NCBI GenBank assembly: GCA_947449765.1
Contig: CANFSP010000002.1
Coordinates: 1-64,000 of the forward strand
Origin: Actinomycetota bacterium
GTDB taxonomy: Bacteria; Actinomycetota; Actinomycetes; Actinomycetales; Microbacteriaceae
Direction of reading: 5' to 3'
Length of the DNA: 64,000 nucleotides
A model generated the notes under the pieces. The model searched no databases. It saw only the letters and a list, made by a program, of their open reading frames with translations, and had not been told where the DNA came from. Position 1 is the stretch's first letter. Every line of letters begins with the position of its first letter. Below, one piece after another: positions 1-8,700 of this stretch. The position numbers and the translations under genes were made by a program.

Positions 1-504
1 GCGAAAGCCATCGAATCTCGTCTGATTCCTTTCGGTACACACATTTCGCGGGTGGCACGTACCGCTCGAGAAGTGGAGCTTGCCGATGGCTCACGCGCTG
101 AGGTTTACGGGATTGCTGATCTCGCGGCGCAATTGGCCCTCGCCGAGATCGTTGTTCTTGCGCTACCCCTGACACCAGACACGGTCGGGCTGATTGACGC
201 GAGAGCGCTCGCGGCGATGGCCGACGGAGCGCTGCTGGTTAACGTCGCGCGCGGGAGCATTGTGGATACCGACGCCCTCGTGGATGAGGTGAGCTCGGGG
301 AGGCTTCGCGCCGCCATTGACGTCGTCGAACCCGAGCCGCTACCTTCACGCAGCCCCTTGTGGCAACTGCCGAATGTCTTGATTTCACCGCATGTGGGCG
401 GTGATTCCGGAGCAATGAAGCCTCGGATAGTGCGACTTCTCAACACACAAATTGACCGGATGCTCGCCGGGGACGACCCGGTCAACGTCATAAACCGTGG
501 CTAG
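1..504 (+). CDS. D-2-hydroxyacid dehydrogenase, C-terminal part (cut by window edge)
   Basis: The open frame runs in from the window edge with no start, so only the NAD-binding half and C-terminus are present (167 codons). The visible part has family features: the end of the Rossmann motif region (RLIPFGTHISRVART), the ARG box 'NVARGSIVDTDAL', the catalytic acid region 'DVVEPEPLP', and the catalytic histidine in 'ISPHVGG'. Such enzymes reduce 2-keto acids to D-2-hydroxyacids with NAD(P)H in the cytoplasm. Substrate cannot be assigned. It is followed on the opposite strand by an aldo/keto reductase whose 3' end lies 27 bases away, so the two are convergent. Confidence 0.85.
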   Translation, partial: AKAIESRLIPFGTHISRVARTAREVELADGSRAEVYGIADLAAQLALAEIVVLALPLTPDTVGLIDARALAAMADGALLVNVARGSIVDTDALVDEVSSGRLRAAIDVVEPEPLPSRSPLWQLPNVLISPHVGGDSGAMKPRIVRLLNTQIDRMLAGDDPVNVINRG

Positions 505-531
505 ACGCCCGCACTCGATTTCTCCCGCGAC

Positions 532-1491
532 CTAACCGCGCAAGCGGGGTAAGTCCACGAGTTCGTCGTCCAGCGGGTCGCTGTCATCCAGCGACAGTTG
601 GATTCGCTCAAACTCAGCCGGTGAGAGCTCAAATGTGGCTGCGGATGCACTTGAGGCCGCTGAAGCCACTTTGCTCGCCCCAGGAATGGGGATGATGACG
701 GGCGACTGAGCGAGATGCCAGGCGAGGGTAACCACAAACGGGGAGACGGAGCGTTCCCGGGCGATGGCCGAAATCTCTGAGAATCGAGTGGGGAGTTGAG
801 CGAAGAAAGACTTACCACCCAGCGGCGACCACGGCAAAAAGGCGATCCCGTGCTCTTGACAGATGTCGAGTACGTCCGCCCACTGACGATAACGAGGAGA
901 CCACTCATTCTGCACCGAGACGACACCACCCTCGCGAGGTGTTCCACCGATTGCGATGGCGTGCCGCAACATCTCGGCGTTGACGTTGGACAGTCCGATG
1001 CGTCGCACGATGCCCTGGTCTTTCAGCGCCATCAGGTTGTGGAACTGCTCTTCGTACGTGAGGGACGGGTCTGTCCGGTGGTGTTGCCACAGATCAATGT
1101 GGTCTACTCCCAGCCGTCCGGCACTAGCCTCGACAGCGCGGAGCAGGTAGTCGAGATGTGCGTTCCGGCCCCACACCTCGCCTGGCTTTCGGGTAATTCC
1201 GCCTTTGGTCGCAACGATGACGCGTGCCTTGTCATCTCTCGAACCGTGCCACGTTCGCACAGCCTCGGCGACCAGACGTTCATTGTGGCCGACACTGTTC
1301 CAACTGGGCGCGTAAATGTCGGCTGTATCGAGCAGGGTAATCCCGGCATCTAAGGCAGTATGAATTGCGGAAATTGCCTGCTCGTGAACCTCGCGTTCTG
1401 TTGACCACGACGCGGGCATGCAGCCCAGCCCAATTTGCGAGACGCGCAAATCACCAATCACACGTTGCGGAAACGAAGGCACCTCACTCAT
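532..1491 (-). CDS. Aldo/keto reductase family oxidoreductase
   Basis: A 319-residue cytoplasmic NADPH-dependent aldo/keto reductase, normal length for the family. The catalytic tetrad is readable as D55, Y60 ('LLDTADIYAP'), K96 ('VIVATKGG') and H137/H138 ('LWQHHRTDP'). The C-terminal cofactor loop 'IPIPGASKV' is also typical. Its ATG start is only 80 bases from the ATG of the divergent RidA-like gene, so the two may share a promoter region. The natural substrate (aldehyde, ketone or sugar) cannot be read from sequence. Confidence 0.9.
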   Translation of the reverse strand: MSEVPSFPQRVIGDLRVSQIGLGCMPASWSTEREVHEQAISAIHTALDAGITLLDTADIYAPSWNSVGHNERLVAEAVRTWHGSRDDKARVIVATKGGITRKPGEVWGRNAHLDYLLRAVEASAGRLGVDHIDLWQHHRTDPSLTYEEQFHNLMALKDQGIVRRIGLSNVNAEMLRHAIAIGGTPREGGVVSVQNEWSPRYRQWADVLDICQEHGIAFLPWSPLGGKSFFAQLPTRFSEISAIARERSVSPFVVTLAWHLAQSPVIIPIPGASKVASAASSASAATFELSPAEFERIQLSLDDSDPLDDELVDLPRLRG

Positions 1492-1571
1492 GTTCGGAGT
1501 CTAATCGGCTTGATGCACGTGGCCATGAGTCCTATCTGGCATATGTTGCGACGTGCCCATAGCATCGGGAC

Positions 1572-1964
1572 ATGACTATTGGAACGAAACCCATTCATGT
1601 TTCTCCCGACCCCTTTCCGCCCTACATGATCGGCCAAGGTCACGTTGTCGGCAATATGGTCTTTCTCTCGGGGCAAGCGAGCATCAGCAACGATGGAAAC
1701 ATTGTCGGCGTAGACGACATTGACGCTCAAATCACGCAGGCCATGGCGAACATCGAACGAGCCCTTGCTGCGGCTGGGTCGAGCATCGATCGAATTTTTA
1801 AAATCACGATTTACCTCACCGATATGACGCACTTCGACCGCGTTTTGGCGATGCGTGAGAGATACTTCACTGCTCCCTGGCCAGCGGACACTACCGTGGG
1901 TGTTGAGTGCCTGGCGTTGCCTGAGCTGTTAGTCGAGCTTGACGTGATTGCGACTACGGCGTAA
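1572..1964 (+). CDS. RidA/YjgF-family protein lacking the usual catalytic arginine
   Basis: A 130-residue member of the RidA (YjgF/YER057c/UK114) family, whose trimeric members hydrolyse reactive enamine/imine intermediates. Family landmarks are 'VFLSGQAS' (residues 30-37), 'DIDAQITQAMANIERALA' and the final 'LVELDVIAT'. In deaminating RidA proteins an arginine sits in a PxRxxV segment near position 105; here the segment reads 'PADTTV', so this protein may belong to a non-deaminase subgroup (inference). Its 3' end overlaps the convergent membrane protein gene by 36 bases. The start ATG follows a weak 'CGGGAC' ribosome binding site. Confidence 0.85.
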   Translation: MTIGTKPIHVSPDPFPPYMIGQGHVVGNMVFLSGQASISNDGNIVGVDDIDAQITQAMANIERALAAAGSSIDRIFKITIYLTDMTHFDRVLAMRERYFTAPWPADTTVGVECLALPELLVELDVIATTA

Positions 1965-2879
1965 GTGCATCCACCACGCAACCATCGACAGCATCGCGAG
2001 TATCACCACGAGTTGCAGTGTCGCGAGCCATACCGGCGCAGCGACATACCACCAGCTGATCGGTGGAGACACGAAGATACCCAAAACAACGAGGTGGAGA
2101 ACATATAGCAACAGCGCGTTCTCGCCCCACCAGCACAGTAGCCCTGCGCGCCGCGGGGCGATTCGTGAGAGTGCCTCGATGGCGAGAAAGACGACCGCGC
2201 TGAGCGCCAAGGTGATGAGGATGAAGCTGAGCGAAACCCGGTTCTTGCTCACTGGTACGAAGACAACGGATAGGGCTGCTGCACCGATGAGGAGCGCGAT
2301 GCAGATCAGGTAACGGAGTTGACCCCGTCGCCACACATCTGCCACCGCTGTCGAAAGGATGAGTAGTGCCGCCCATGAGAGTGATCCGAAGAGGCCACCG
2401 TGCACCGAGCCAAGCACAGTGTCAAGCATGAACGCATCGAGGAGCCATTGGTACGCCGCCAGTAGAAGCGCGCCAACGAGAAAGCGCGCCCATGTAGGAA
2501 ATCGAATGACGAGCAGAGTGATCAGCCCAGCAACACCAATTGCCTGCAGGACACCCCAATCAGTGGGTTGACCAACCGCGTTTGCCCCGGCTGCAATGAT
2601 GGCGCCAATTCCGATGATCGCAAGGTATCGCAATCCGAAGTATCGGTAGGCGGCGCCAAGACCTGACGTTCGTCGTCTGGCAAATGACGTTCCGTAATTC
2701 AGCCCGATAACGAAAACGAACGCCGGCGCGACAGTGTCGGCAATCGTAAAACCGACATCCGGCGCGTGCTTGAAATAATCGGGGACAAACGCAACGCCGC
2801 TGAGATAGTCCCCAATAACCATGAGGATGACCAGCGATCCCCTGAATCGGTCAATCGCGAGATTTCGTTGTGACCCCAC
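1929..2879 (-). CDS. Membrane acetyltransferase-like protein (HGSNAT / DUF1624-like)
   Basis: A 316-residue polytopic protein with about 8-10 hydrophobic segments. The N-terminus 'RNLAIDRFRGSLVILMVI' matches the opening 'R..slDxfRGl.i..M' of heparan-alpha-glucosaminide N-acetyltransferase-like and YeiB-like membrane acyltransferases. Such proteins pass acyl groups across the membrane to glycans or other acceptors; the substrate is unknown. The predicted GTG start lies inside a perfect 15-bp hairpin and lacks a well-spaced ribosome binding site, so the true start is uncertain. It could be last in the ssuABC-like transcript, 38 bases downstream of the permease stop. Confidence 0.6.
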   Translation of the reverse strand: MGSQRNLAIDRFRGSLVILMVIGDYLSGVAFVPDYFKHAPDVGFTIADTVAPAFVFVIGLNYGTSFARRRTSGLGAAYRYFGLRYLAIIGIGAIIAAGANAVGQPTDWGVLQAIGVAGLITLLVIRFPTWARFLVGALLLAAYQWLLDAFMLDTVLGSVHGGLFGSLSWAALLILSTAVADVWRRGQLRYLICIALLIGAAALSVVFVPVSKNRVSLSFILITLALSAVVFLAIEALSRIAPRRAGLLCWWGENALLLYVLHLVVLGIFVSPPISWWYVAAPVWLATLQLVVILAMLSMVAWWMHLRRSRNHVKLD

Positions 2880-2910
2880 GCTCCCGACTCTATCTGTCGG
2901 GAGCGTGGGG
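2874..2910. terminator. Strong perfect inverted repeat between ssuC-like gene and the next gene
   Basis: Two 15-base arms (2874-2888 and 2896-2910, starting CCCCACGCTCCCGAC) pair perfectly around a 7-base loop. Neither strand has a following T-run, so it is not a classical intrinsic terminator. On the minus strand it follows the ABC permease stop and covers the GTG start of the next gene, so it could act as an RNA processing or attenuation element. Confidence 0.6.
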
Positions 2911-2917
2911 CGGATGC

Positions 2918-3793
2918 TTATCGCGCTTCAGTTAGCCCGCGCCGTTGCAGCACTCGTCGCTGAATTGGCGTGAAAACGCCGACCTCGATGAGAATGCCAA
3001 GCAGCAAAATCGTGAGAACTGTCGCCAAGACGCCAGGAAGGTCGGCTAGCTCGCGGTTCTGCTGCAGGAGAGAACCGAGGCCGAAGCCGAGCTTGCCACC
3101 GGTCGCGATGATTTCGGCTGCCATCAACGAGCGCCACGCGAAGGCCCATCCCTGTCGTAGTCCGGCGAGGTAGCCCGGCAGGGCAGCCGGAAACAACACG
3201 AACCGGTGCAGGGCTACTGGTCCAGCGCCGAGCACGAGTCCCACGCGCCGAATGTGCGCCGGCACCTGACGAATCCCGTCGATGAGACCGTTGGCGATTG
3301 ACGGAACGGCACCCATCAGGATGACGAAATACACGGTTGCGTCGGAAAGGCCGAACCAGAGAATCGCAGCCGGAACCCATGCCACCGAGGGCAAAACTTG
3401 CAGACCGGAAATGATGGGTCCAAACGCACGTCGAAGTAGGGGAACCTCAACCAGGAGGAACCCAACCAGAGTGCCCAGAATGATGGCATAGACAAAGCCG
3501 AGGGCACCCCGAGAGAGTGAGGTTCCTAGGGCCATGGGTAGCCGACCAGATTGCCAGTTGGCCACAATAGCTGACCAAACATCGATGACACTCGGATAGA
3601 GGTCTGGTCTCGGCTGGGCAATCCAGCAGTACGACTGCCAGATGAGCAAAAGCACAGCGATGGCGACTACGGGAGGCCAGACGCTCGATAACCAGTTCAG
3701 ACGGCGTGGCTTTGCGGCGGCGGGGCCGGCCTGGAGTGCATCCAGACGATGCTCAAGCGACCGGGTGTCTGATTCGGCGGCGGGGTTAGACAT
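2918..3793 (-). CDS. ABC transporter permease, sulfonate/taurine/nitrate type (SsuC-like)
   Basis: A 291-residue inner-membrane permease of the BPD_transp_1 family. There is a cytoplasmic N-terminal tail of about 40 residues, then about six hydrophobic helices. The coupling-helix region includes 'GLRQGWAFAWRSLMAAEII' (EAA-like loop), as in SsuC/TauC permeases. It overlaps the upstream ATP-binding gene by 8 bases, which implies translational coupling. With that ATPase and the lipoprotein it forms a complete importer for a sulfonate-like or other small anionic compound. Exact substrate cannot be read. Confidence 0.88.
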   Translation of the reverse strand: MSNPAAESDTRSLEHRLDALQAGPAAAKPRRLNWLSSVWPPVVAIAVLLLIWQSYCWIAQPRPDLYPSVIDVWSAIVANWQSGRLPMALGTSLSRGALGFVYAIILGTLVGFLLVEVPLLRRAFGPIISGLQVLPSVAWVPAAILWFGLSDATVYFVILMGAVPSIANGLIDGIRQVPAHIRRVGLVLGAGPVALHRFVLFPAALPGYLAGLRQGWAFAWRSLMAAEIIATGGKLGFGLGSLLQQNRELADLPGVLATVLTILLLGILIEVGVFTPIQRRVLQRRGLTEAR

Positions 3794-4535
3794 TGTGCAC
3801 CTTAGCCAATTCCGCGCGCAGGGCGCCTGAAATACTGCCCGCTATGGTGCTCACGGAAGGCTCTTCAATCTGTCTGGGGCGTTCGACCGTGACTGACCAT
3901 TCGTGCGCAATGTGTCCACCGCGTGCTGTCATCAAGACGACCCGATCGCCAAGACGCGCCGCCTCACGAACGTTGTGCGTAACGAAAATGATGGTTCTTC
4001 CCGTTTCGCGCCACACCCGTTCGAGCTCATCGTGGAGGAGGTCGCGCGTGACGGCATCGAGAGCGGCGAACGGCTCATCCATGAGCAAGACGGCACGGTC
4101 TTGAGCAAGCGCGCGGGCTAGTGCCACGCGTTGCTTCATGCCACCGGATAGCTGGTGTGGCAACTTTTCCGTGGCATCGCGCAGGTTCACCAAGTCAAGC
4201 AATCGCAGGGCTTCGGCTTTGCGCTCCTCGCGCCCGATCCCGCGAAGACGCAGAGCAAGTTCAACGTTCTGTCGCGCAGTCAGCCACGGCATGAGCGACG
4301 GATCTTGGAACATGACGGATGCACGGCCCGAAGGCACCTCGACACTTCCCGAGGATGCCGACTCGAGGCCCGCAATGATGTTAAGCAGGGTGGATTTTCC
4401 GCAACCGGACACGCCAACAATGCAAATGAACTCCCCGGGTGAGACCGTGAAGTTGATGTCATCAAGGACGCGTACGCCACCTGTGAATTCCTTGGTGACG
4501 TGCGACAGGGTGATGGCGGCTTGCGCCGCCATCAC
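3786..4535 (-). CDS. ABC transporter ATP-binding protein (SsuB/TauB-like)
   Basis: A 249-residue nucleotide-binding subunit. Motifs in order: Walker A 'GVSGCGKST' (about residues 42-50), Q-loop 'MFQDPSLMPW', signature 'LSGGMKQRVALARAL', Walker B 'VLLMDEPFAALD', and switch histidine in 'IIFVTHNVREA'. The wording of the Q-loop and Walker B segments is typical of nitrate/sulfonate/taurine ABC ATPases. It lies between the binding lipoprotein (11 bases upstream) and the permease (8-base overlap). Confidence 0.93.
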   Translation of the reverse strand: MMAAQAAITLSHVTKEFTGGVRVLDDINFTVSPGEFICIVGVSGCGKSTLLNIIAGLESASSGSVEVPSGRASVMFQDPSLMPWLTARQNVELALRLRGIGREERKAEALRLLDLVNLRDATEKLPHQLSGGMKQRVALARALAQDRAVLLMDEPFAALDAVTRDLLHDELERVWRETGRTIIFVTHNVREAARLGDRVVLMTARGGHIAHEWSVTVERPRQIEEPSVSTIAGSISGALRAELAKVHNV

Positions 4536-4546
4536 CGCCGAGGCCG

Positions 4547-5599
4547 CTATTTCAGATCCCCTTCGCTGACCTCGGGAAGACCGAGGCTCTTGAGGTGAGC
4601 GTTGAGGATGCTCAACTGGAGCAGGCCGCTGAGTGAACCGCCTTTGGAGATTTCGGTTGTCACAGCGTGCTCAAGCAGGGTTGGAATGGCGGACGCAATC
4701 GGGTCCCAGGTAAACGTCACATTTGAAAGCGCTGAAGCCAAGACATTATCTTTGAGTGTTTTTCCGGTGTCTTTGTTCAAGACATCGTTGATGACAGCTG
4801 GTGCTGTGGTCGGGTTGTCAGTAATCCACTGAATGGCCGAGACGTTCGCAGCCACCAACGCAGCAACGGTTGCCGGGTACGAGTCGTAGTACTTTTTCGA
4901 GACGACGAGCAGAGTCGTCGGGAAGGCACCGTTTGGCCAGAGGTCGGCCTCGTTGACTAGGACGTGTCCGCCCGCCTCGATGGCGAGGCGTGAGGCCCAG
5001 GGCTCGGGAACCCACGCACCATCAATTTTTCCATCTTTGAACAGAGTCAGCGTGTCAGCATTTTCTGACGGCGAGATGCTCACATCGCCGGTGCCATCGA
5101 GGTTCACCTTGTAGCCCTGTTCGGTGAGCCAGGTGCGCAGGGCCACGTCTTGAGTGTTTCCAAGCTGCGGGGTTGCAAGGGTCTTACCCGTGAGGTCAGC
5201 AGCAGTGGTGATTCCGTCGCGCACGACTAGCGCCGCACCGCCGGAGGTTACGCCCGAGACAACGACGAGCGACTCGCCTTTGCTCGCGAGGTAGGAGTTG
5301 ATTGCCGGGCTTGAGCCGATGTACCCGGCATCAATGGCGCCGGCTGCGAGGGCTTCAATTTCGGCTGGACCCGCGTTGAAGATCTGGGTTGAGAACGCAG
5401 TCGTGCCGAGGGCATCGGTGAAGAGGTTCTCGTGCAATCCCACAAGAGCTGGCGCGTGGGTCACATTGTCGAAATATCCAAGTGTGAGTGAGGCTGCTGG
5501 CGTGGTGTTTTGAGGCGCAGCTGCTGGGGCGCAACCCGTTAGGGCGACGGCCGCGAGGGCGAGCGATGAAACCACCGCTATGAGTGGACGACGAGACAA
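4547..5599 (-). CDS. ABC transporter substrate-binding lipoprotein (SsuA-like)
   Basis: An exported lipoprotein of about 350 residues. It has a basic N-terminus, hydrophobic core and the lipobox 'LTGC' for lipidation. The mature part 'LTLGYFDNVTHAPALVG' and 'GAIDAGYIGSSPAINSYL' matches NMT1/SsuA-type sulfonate, nitrate or taurine binding proteins. I place the start at TTG 5599, because GGAG sits 5 bases before it and the signal peptide then begins 'MSRRPL'. A GTG at 5641 is in frame but would add an unusual extension through the operator palindrome. It is the first gene of the importer operon. Confidence 0.85.
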   Translation of the reverse strand: MSRRPLIAVVSSLALAAVALTGCAPAAAPQNTTPAASLTLGYFDNVTHAPALVGLHENLFTDALGTTAFSTQIFNAGPAEIEALAAGAIDAGYIGSSPAINSYLASKGESLVVVSGVTSGGAALVVRDGITTAADLTGKTLATPQLGNTQDVALRTWLTEQGYKVNLDGTGDVSISPSENADTLTLFKDGKIDGAWVPEPWASRLAIEAGGHVLVNEADLWPNGAFPTTLLVVSKKYYDSYPATVAALVAANVSAIQWITDNPTTAPAVINDVLNKDTGKTLKDNVLASALSNVTFTWDPIASAIPTLLEHAVTTEISKGGSLSGLLQLSILNAHLKSLGLPEVSEGDLK

Positions 5600-5611
5600 A
5601 ATAACTCCTAC

Positions 5612-5630
5612 TCCTATAGAACCGATAGGA
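5612..5630. promoter_or_regulatory. Candidate operator (inverted repeat) upstream of the ssuABC-like operon
   Basis: The arms TCCTAT and ATAGGA flank a 7-base spacer immediately upstream of the ribosome binding site of the binding-protein gene. A TATGCT hexamer that could serve as a -10 element lies just upstream on the minus strand. The position suits a repressor that senses sulfur status, but no regulator gene is adjacent. Confidence 0.45.
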
Positions 5631-5670
5631 ATAGCATACACAACTTTTTCGCTTTCACGCGCACCCTCAA

Positions 5671-6012
5671 TTAGTGGCGCAACACCTTTTCCATCGGACG
5701 TCCCTTGGCGAGTTCATCAACCAATTTGTCCATGTACCTGATCTTCTTCATGAGTGGGTCGTCAATCTCTTCGATGCGAACGCCACAAATCAGACCCGTG
5801 ATGAGAGTTGCGTTCGGGTTGATACGTGCATCCTCAAAGAACTCCCGAAAGGTTGAGTCATTGTCGATGTGGTGCCTGAGTTGCACGTCGCTAAAACCAG
5901 TCAACCAACGCATCACTTCGTCGAGTTCGTTCGACGTGCGCCCCTTGCGAGCCAGCTTGGCGATGTACAACGGGTACACCGTGGAGACCGGCATCGAAAA
6001 GATTTTGTGCAT
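5671..6012 (-). CDS. DUF2200 family protein
   Basis: A 113-residue soluble protein of the DUF2200 family, complete in length. Recognisable segments are the opening 'IFSMPVSTVYPLYIAKLARKG', 'TNELDEVMRWLTG', 'INPNATLITGLICGVRIEEI' and the ending 'DKLVDELAKGRPMEKVL'. No biochemical function is established for the family to my knowledge. It is transcribed away from the DUF998 gene, 71 bases from that gene's start, and has no obvious operon partner. Confidence 0.88.
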   Translation of the reverse strand: MHKIFSMPVSTVYPLYIAKLARKGRTSNELDEVMRWLTGFSDVQLRHHIDNDSTFREFFEDARINPNATLITGLICGVRIEEIDDPLMKKIRYMDKLVDELAKGRPMEKVLRH

Positions 6013-6083
6013 GATTCAATGGTACGTAGTAGGTTTTGCCGCGAATAAGTAGGCACACCACCGTTGACGTTGGAGGCGATGAC

Positions 6084-6692
6084 ATGCCGTGGGTTCGTTG
6101 GCCAGCCGTTGTTGGGGCAATCGCTGCTCCGATCATTTCCATCTTTGGGCAACTCATCGCCATGCTCACGTGGCCTGCGTACAACCCCTTTACCCAAACC
6201 ATCTCGGAACTCGCCGCTGGGGATGCGCCCACGCAGTTCTGGGTGGAACTCATCTTTTGCCTCACCGGTGTGGGTTTTCTCCTCACCGCACTCTTCACAC
6301 CCGTCATCAGCAAAGCGGGCCGTGCCCTCATCTTTATTGGGGGTCTGGCCTTCTTTGGAGTCGCGGCATTTCCTCTTGAGGTGATGGCGCTTCCGTCGTC
6401 ACCCGGGCACAAGATCTCTGCGATGATCGGCTTCATTGCGCTGGCAGCGTGGCCACTTGTTGGTTGGCGTCGCGACAAGAGCCTGCCATGGGTCGTGCGA
6501 CCACTTCCCTCAATCGTGATGACCGGCGTCATGGCAGTCTTCTGCTTCTGGTTTCTCGCCGTCTGGGCTAACCCGCAATTGGGCTACGTGGGCACGATGG
6601 AACGCATTGCCGCTGCCCTCGAGTCGCTCTGGCCGATGGTCGTAGTACTCGTTCTTGAACGAGCCCAACGCCGTCTCCAGCCCACGCGCTAG
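6084..6692 (+). CDS. DUF998 family membrane protein
   Basis: A 202-residue integral membrane protein with about six hydrophobic helices. 'YNPFTQTISELAAGDAP' just after the first helix is the hallmark of the DUF998 family (consensus 'P.yd.isn.iSeLg'). The start is set at ATG 6084, because GGAGG lies 7 bases before it and the first helix follows directly; a longer frame from 6036 has no such signal. Function is unknown. Confidence 0.82.
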   Translation: MPWVRWPAVVGAIAAPIISIFGQLIAMLTWPAYNPFTQTISELAAGDAPTQFWVELIFCLTGVGFLLTALFTPVISKAGRALIFIGGLAFFGVAAFPLEVMALPSSPGHKISAMIGFIALAAWPLVGWRRDKSLPWVVRPLPSIVMTGVMAVFCFWFLAVWANPQLGYVGTMERIAAALESLWPMVVVLVLERAQRRLQPTR

Positions 6693-6732
6693 TGGCGGCC
6701 CAAAAACGAGCCAGAGTCATTCCCTCAGCGGA

Positions 6733-7839
6733 TTAGTTCGCGCGCCGACGGCGAATCAGCAAAGCGACTCCACCGACAAGCACAAGTGCCGACGCGAACG
6801 CAATGGTCGATGTCACCAGTGTGTTGTCAATTCCCGTGTTCGGCAGTGGGGTTGGACCTACCTCTGGGCAAGCCGTCTCCGTTATCCGCTGTAAGCCGGT
6901 AGCAGCGTCGTAGCCGCCAACCCAGGTCATGCTCGCTGCCGCATCCACGGTCATCATGTAGGTGTAGACCGGTGAGGTAATGGACCCGGTGGTGGCCAAG
7001 CTGGTGCGGTCCAGGGTGACGTATCCAGTGTTCTGGTAGTCCCCGAGAATGACGCTGTTGCAGGTGAGACCCATGCCGAACATTTCCTGGACGAGACCCG
7101 AAGCGCTGACCGTGTTGGATCCGTCGGAGGCATATTTGCGCACCGCTCCAGAGTCGTAGTCTCCGATGTAGAGGGTGTCATGCGCGTCAAGGACGCAGTT
7201 GAGCGGACCGTCGGTGTCAATCAGTTGACCGGTCTCGGTGAGTGACGCGATGTCCACGATCGAGGTGTATCCCGCGTCGTACCCGGGAAGGTAGATCGTG
7301 GATGAGTCTGAGGTGACGCAGAGCTGGTACGGGTAATCGAATCCCATGAAGAGGGGTGCACTCACGGTCGACGTGCCCAAGTCAATTTTGAGGATTTCTT
7401 GGGTCGATTTAGCGTACACAAGTAGTGTCGAGCCGTCGGGAGTGATGGCGCCCATCCACGCCGAGAACGGCAACAGGATGGTGGATGTCACACTCGCGGT
7501 GGAGACATCAAAAACTGCCACGACCTGGGGGGTATCTCCGAGAATGTAGACGGTTGATCCGTCAGGTGAGACAACGGCTTCGCCAACGCTGGTCATGCCT
7601 AACGACAAGGCTGTGTACGACATGACGGACTCGGTAGTGCTGTTGTAAATGCTCAGACCCGTGGTTCCCGAGTAACCAGCCGTGATCTTTCCATCGGCAG
7701 AGGTGGACACAAAAATATTGCCACCAATCGTCGGGATGGGTGTGTCAGCCACCGGCGCTGCCTGGGCCGGTGAAACCGAGCCGAAAAGTGCGAGTGCCGC
7801 AACGAGTGACGAGGCCGCCATAACCGCAAGTTTTCTCAT
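6733..7839 (-). CDS. LPXTG-anchored beta-propeller (YncE-like) surface protein
   Basis: A 368-residue wall-anchored protein. An N-terminal signal peptide (residues 1-27, cleavage after 'SPAQA') exports it. The middle has repeated segments such as 'VVSPDGSTVYILGD' and 'AITPDGSTLLVYA', typical of YncE/YVTN beta-propeller blades. The C-terminus has the sortase motif 'LPNTG' (residues 332-336), a hydrophobic helix and the tail 'RRRRAN'. The propeller may bind other surface components; ligand unknown. No sortase gene is in the window. Confidence 0.87.
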   Translation of the reverse strand: MRKLAVMAASSLVAALALFGSVSPAQAAPVADTPIPTIGGNIFVSTSADGKITAGYSGTTGLSIYNSTTESVMSYTALSLGMTSVGEAVVSPDGSTVYILGDTPQVVAVFDVSTASVTSTILLPFSAWMGAITPDGSTLLVYAKSTQEILKIDLGTSTVSAPLFMGFDYPYQLCVTSDSSTIYLPGYDAGYTSIVDIASLTETGQLIDTDGPLNCVLDAHDTLYIGDYDSGAVRKYASDGSNTVSASGLVQEMFGMGLTCNSVILGDYQNTGYVTLDRTSLATTGSITSPVYTYMMTVDAAASMTWVGGYDAATGLQRITETACPEVGPTPLPNTGIDNTLVTSTIAFASALVLVGGVALLIRRRRAN

Positions 7840-7889
7840 AGGTTGTCCATTCTTGGTGAGCCCTGCTGTTCTCTGTTCTGGGGTTCGAG

Positions 7890-8618
7890 CTAAAACTCGT
7901 ACTCGAACCTGTCAAGGTAGTCCTTAAAACACTCTTCCATGAACGCTCTGCTTTCCTTGGTGTACATGCTGCGGTAATCCGGAACATCGTTCGGGCGAAT
8001 TCCCGTCTTAAAGGTAGGCACCGATGCAGGGGGGCGAAGATCAAGGCTTTTCAGTAACTTGGTCAGGTCTGCTTCCAAAGACTCGTAGCGAATGATGTTC
8101 AGTCTGTCGTCGGGTTCGGTAATCCACCGCAGAGTTGGCGCGAAACCAAAGGTAAAGACCCAATCGTCAAATGAGGGAACTTCGGCTCGCGGAGTGTCGC
8201 GAAACTGAAAGAAATAAAAAGACACCGCGATGTCAAAGGGGTTTCGGACATTAACGATTTTTTGCGACCGATTCCAAAATTTTTGTCCCAGGGCTGGGAT
8301 GATTTCATCAGGCATTGAGTGATGCCGGAGGTGCCTAATGCGTGAAATCGACGTCGCAGGAAATTTGCCTCGAACTAATATGGACAGGGCTTGAGACCTC
8401 GTGAGTGAATGAGTGCCCGCGCCTCGCGCGCTGCAAAAACCATTCTCCTCAATGTGCCAGTCTCGCTCGTGAATTGGCGCTCCACCCCACAGTGCCGCTT
8501 CGAGATAGGCCTCGGTTGAGGTGCTCGCAGTCTTGAATGACTTCACAAAAATGAGCGGAATGTCATAGTGAACAATCACGTCTCTGAGTATAGGGGCGTG
8601 CTTTCTCAACCATGACAA
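7890..8618 (-). CDS. Sulfotransferase-like protein (PAPS-dependent), 242 aa
   Basis: It is probably a cytoplasmic sulfotransferase that moves sulfate from PAPS to a sugar or lipid hydroxyl. The 5'-phosphosulfate loop appears as 'FVKSFKTASTSTE' (residues 24-36) and the 3'-phosphate motif as 'VNVRNPFDIAVSF' (R125, S133). Local base composition is visibly lower in GC than flanking housekeeping genes. It lies apart from the main sulfotransferase operons but in the same orientation. The specific acceptor is unknown. Confidence 0.75.
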   Translation of the reverse strand: MSWLRKHAPILRDVIVHYDIPLIFVKSFKTASTSTEAYLEAALWGGAPIHERDWHIEENGFCSARGAGTHSLTRSQALSILVRGKFPATSISRIRHLRHHSMPDEIIPALGQKFWNRSQKIVNVRNPFDIAVSFYFFQFRDTPRAEVPSFDDWVFTFGFAPTLRWITEPDDRLNIIRYESLEADLTKLLKSLDLRPPASVPTFKTGIRPNDVPDYRSMYTKESRAFMEECFKDYLDRFEYEF

Positions 8619-8700
8619 AGTTCACTACTCGATGACAATTGCGACAACATGCACAGCGTGAAGAATCACGCCGAGCTCGTGGGCAATTCTCAATAGCAAT

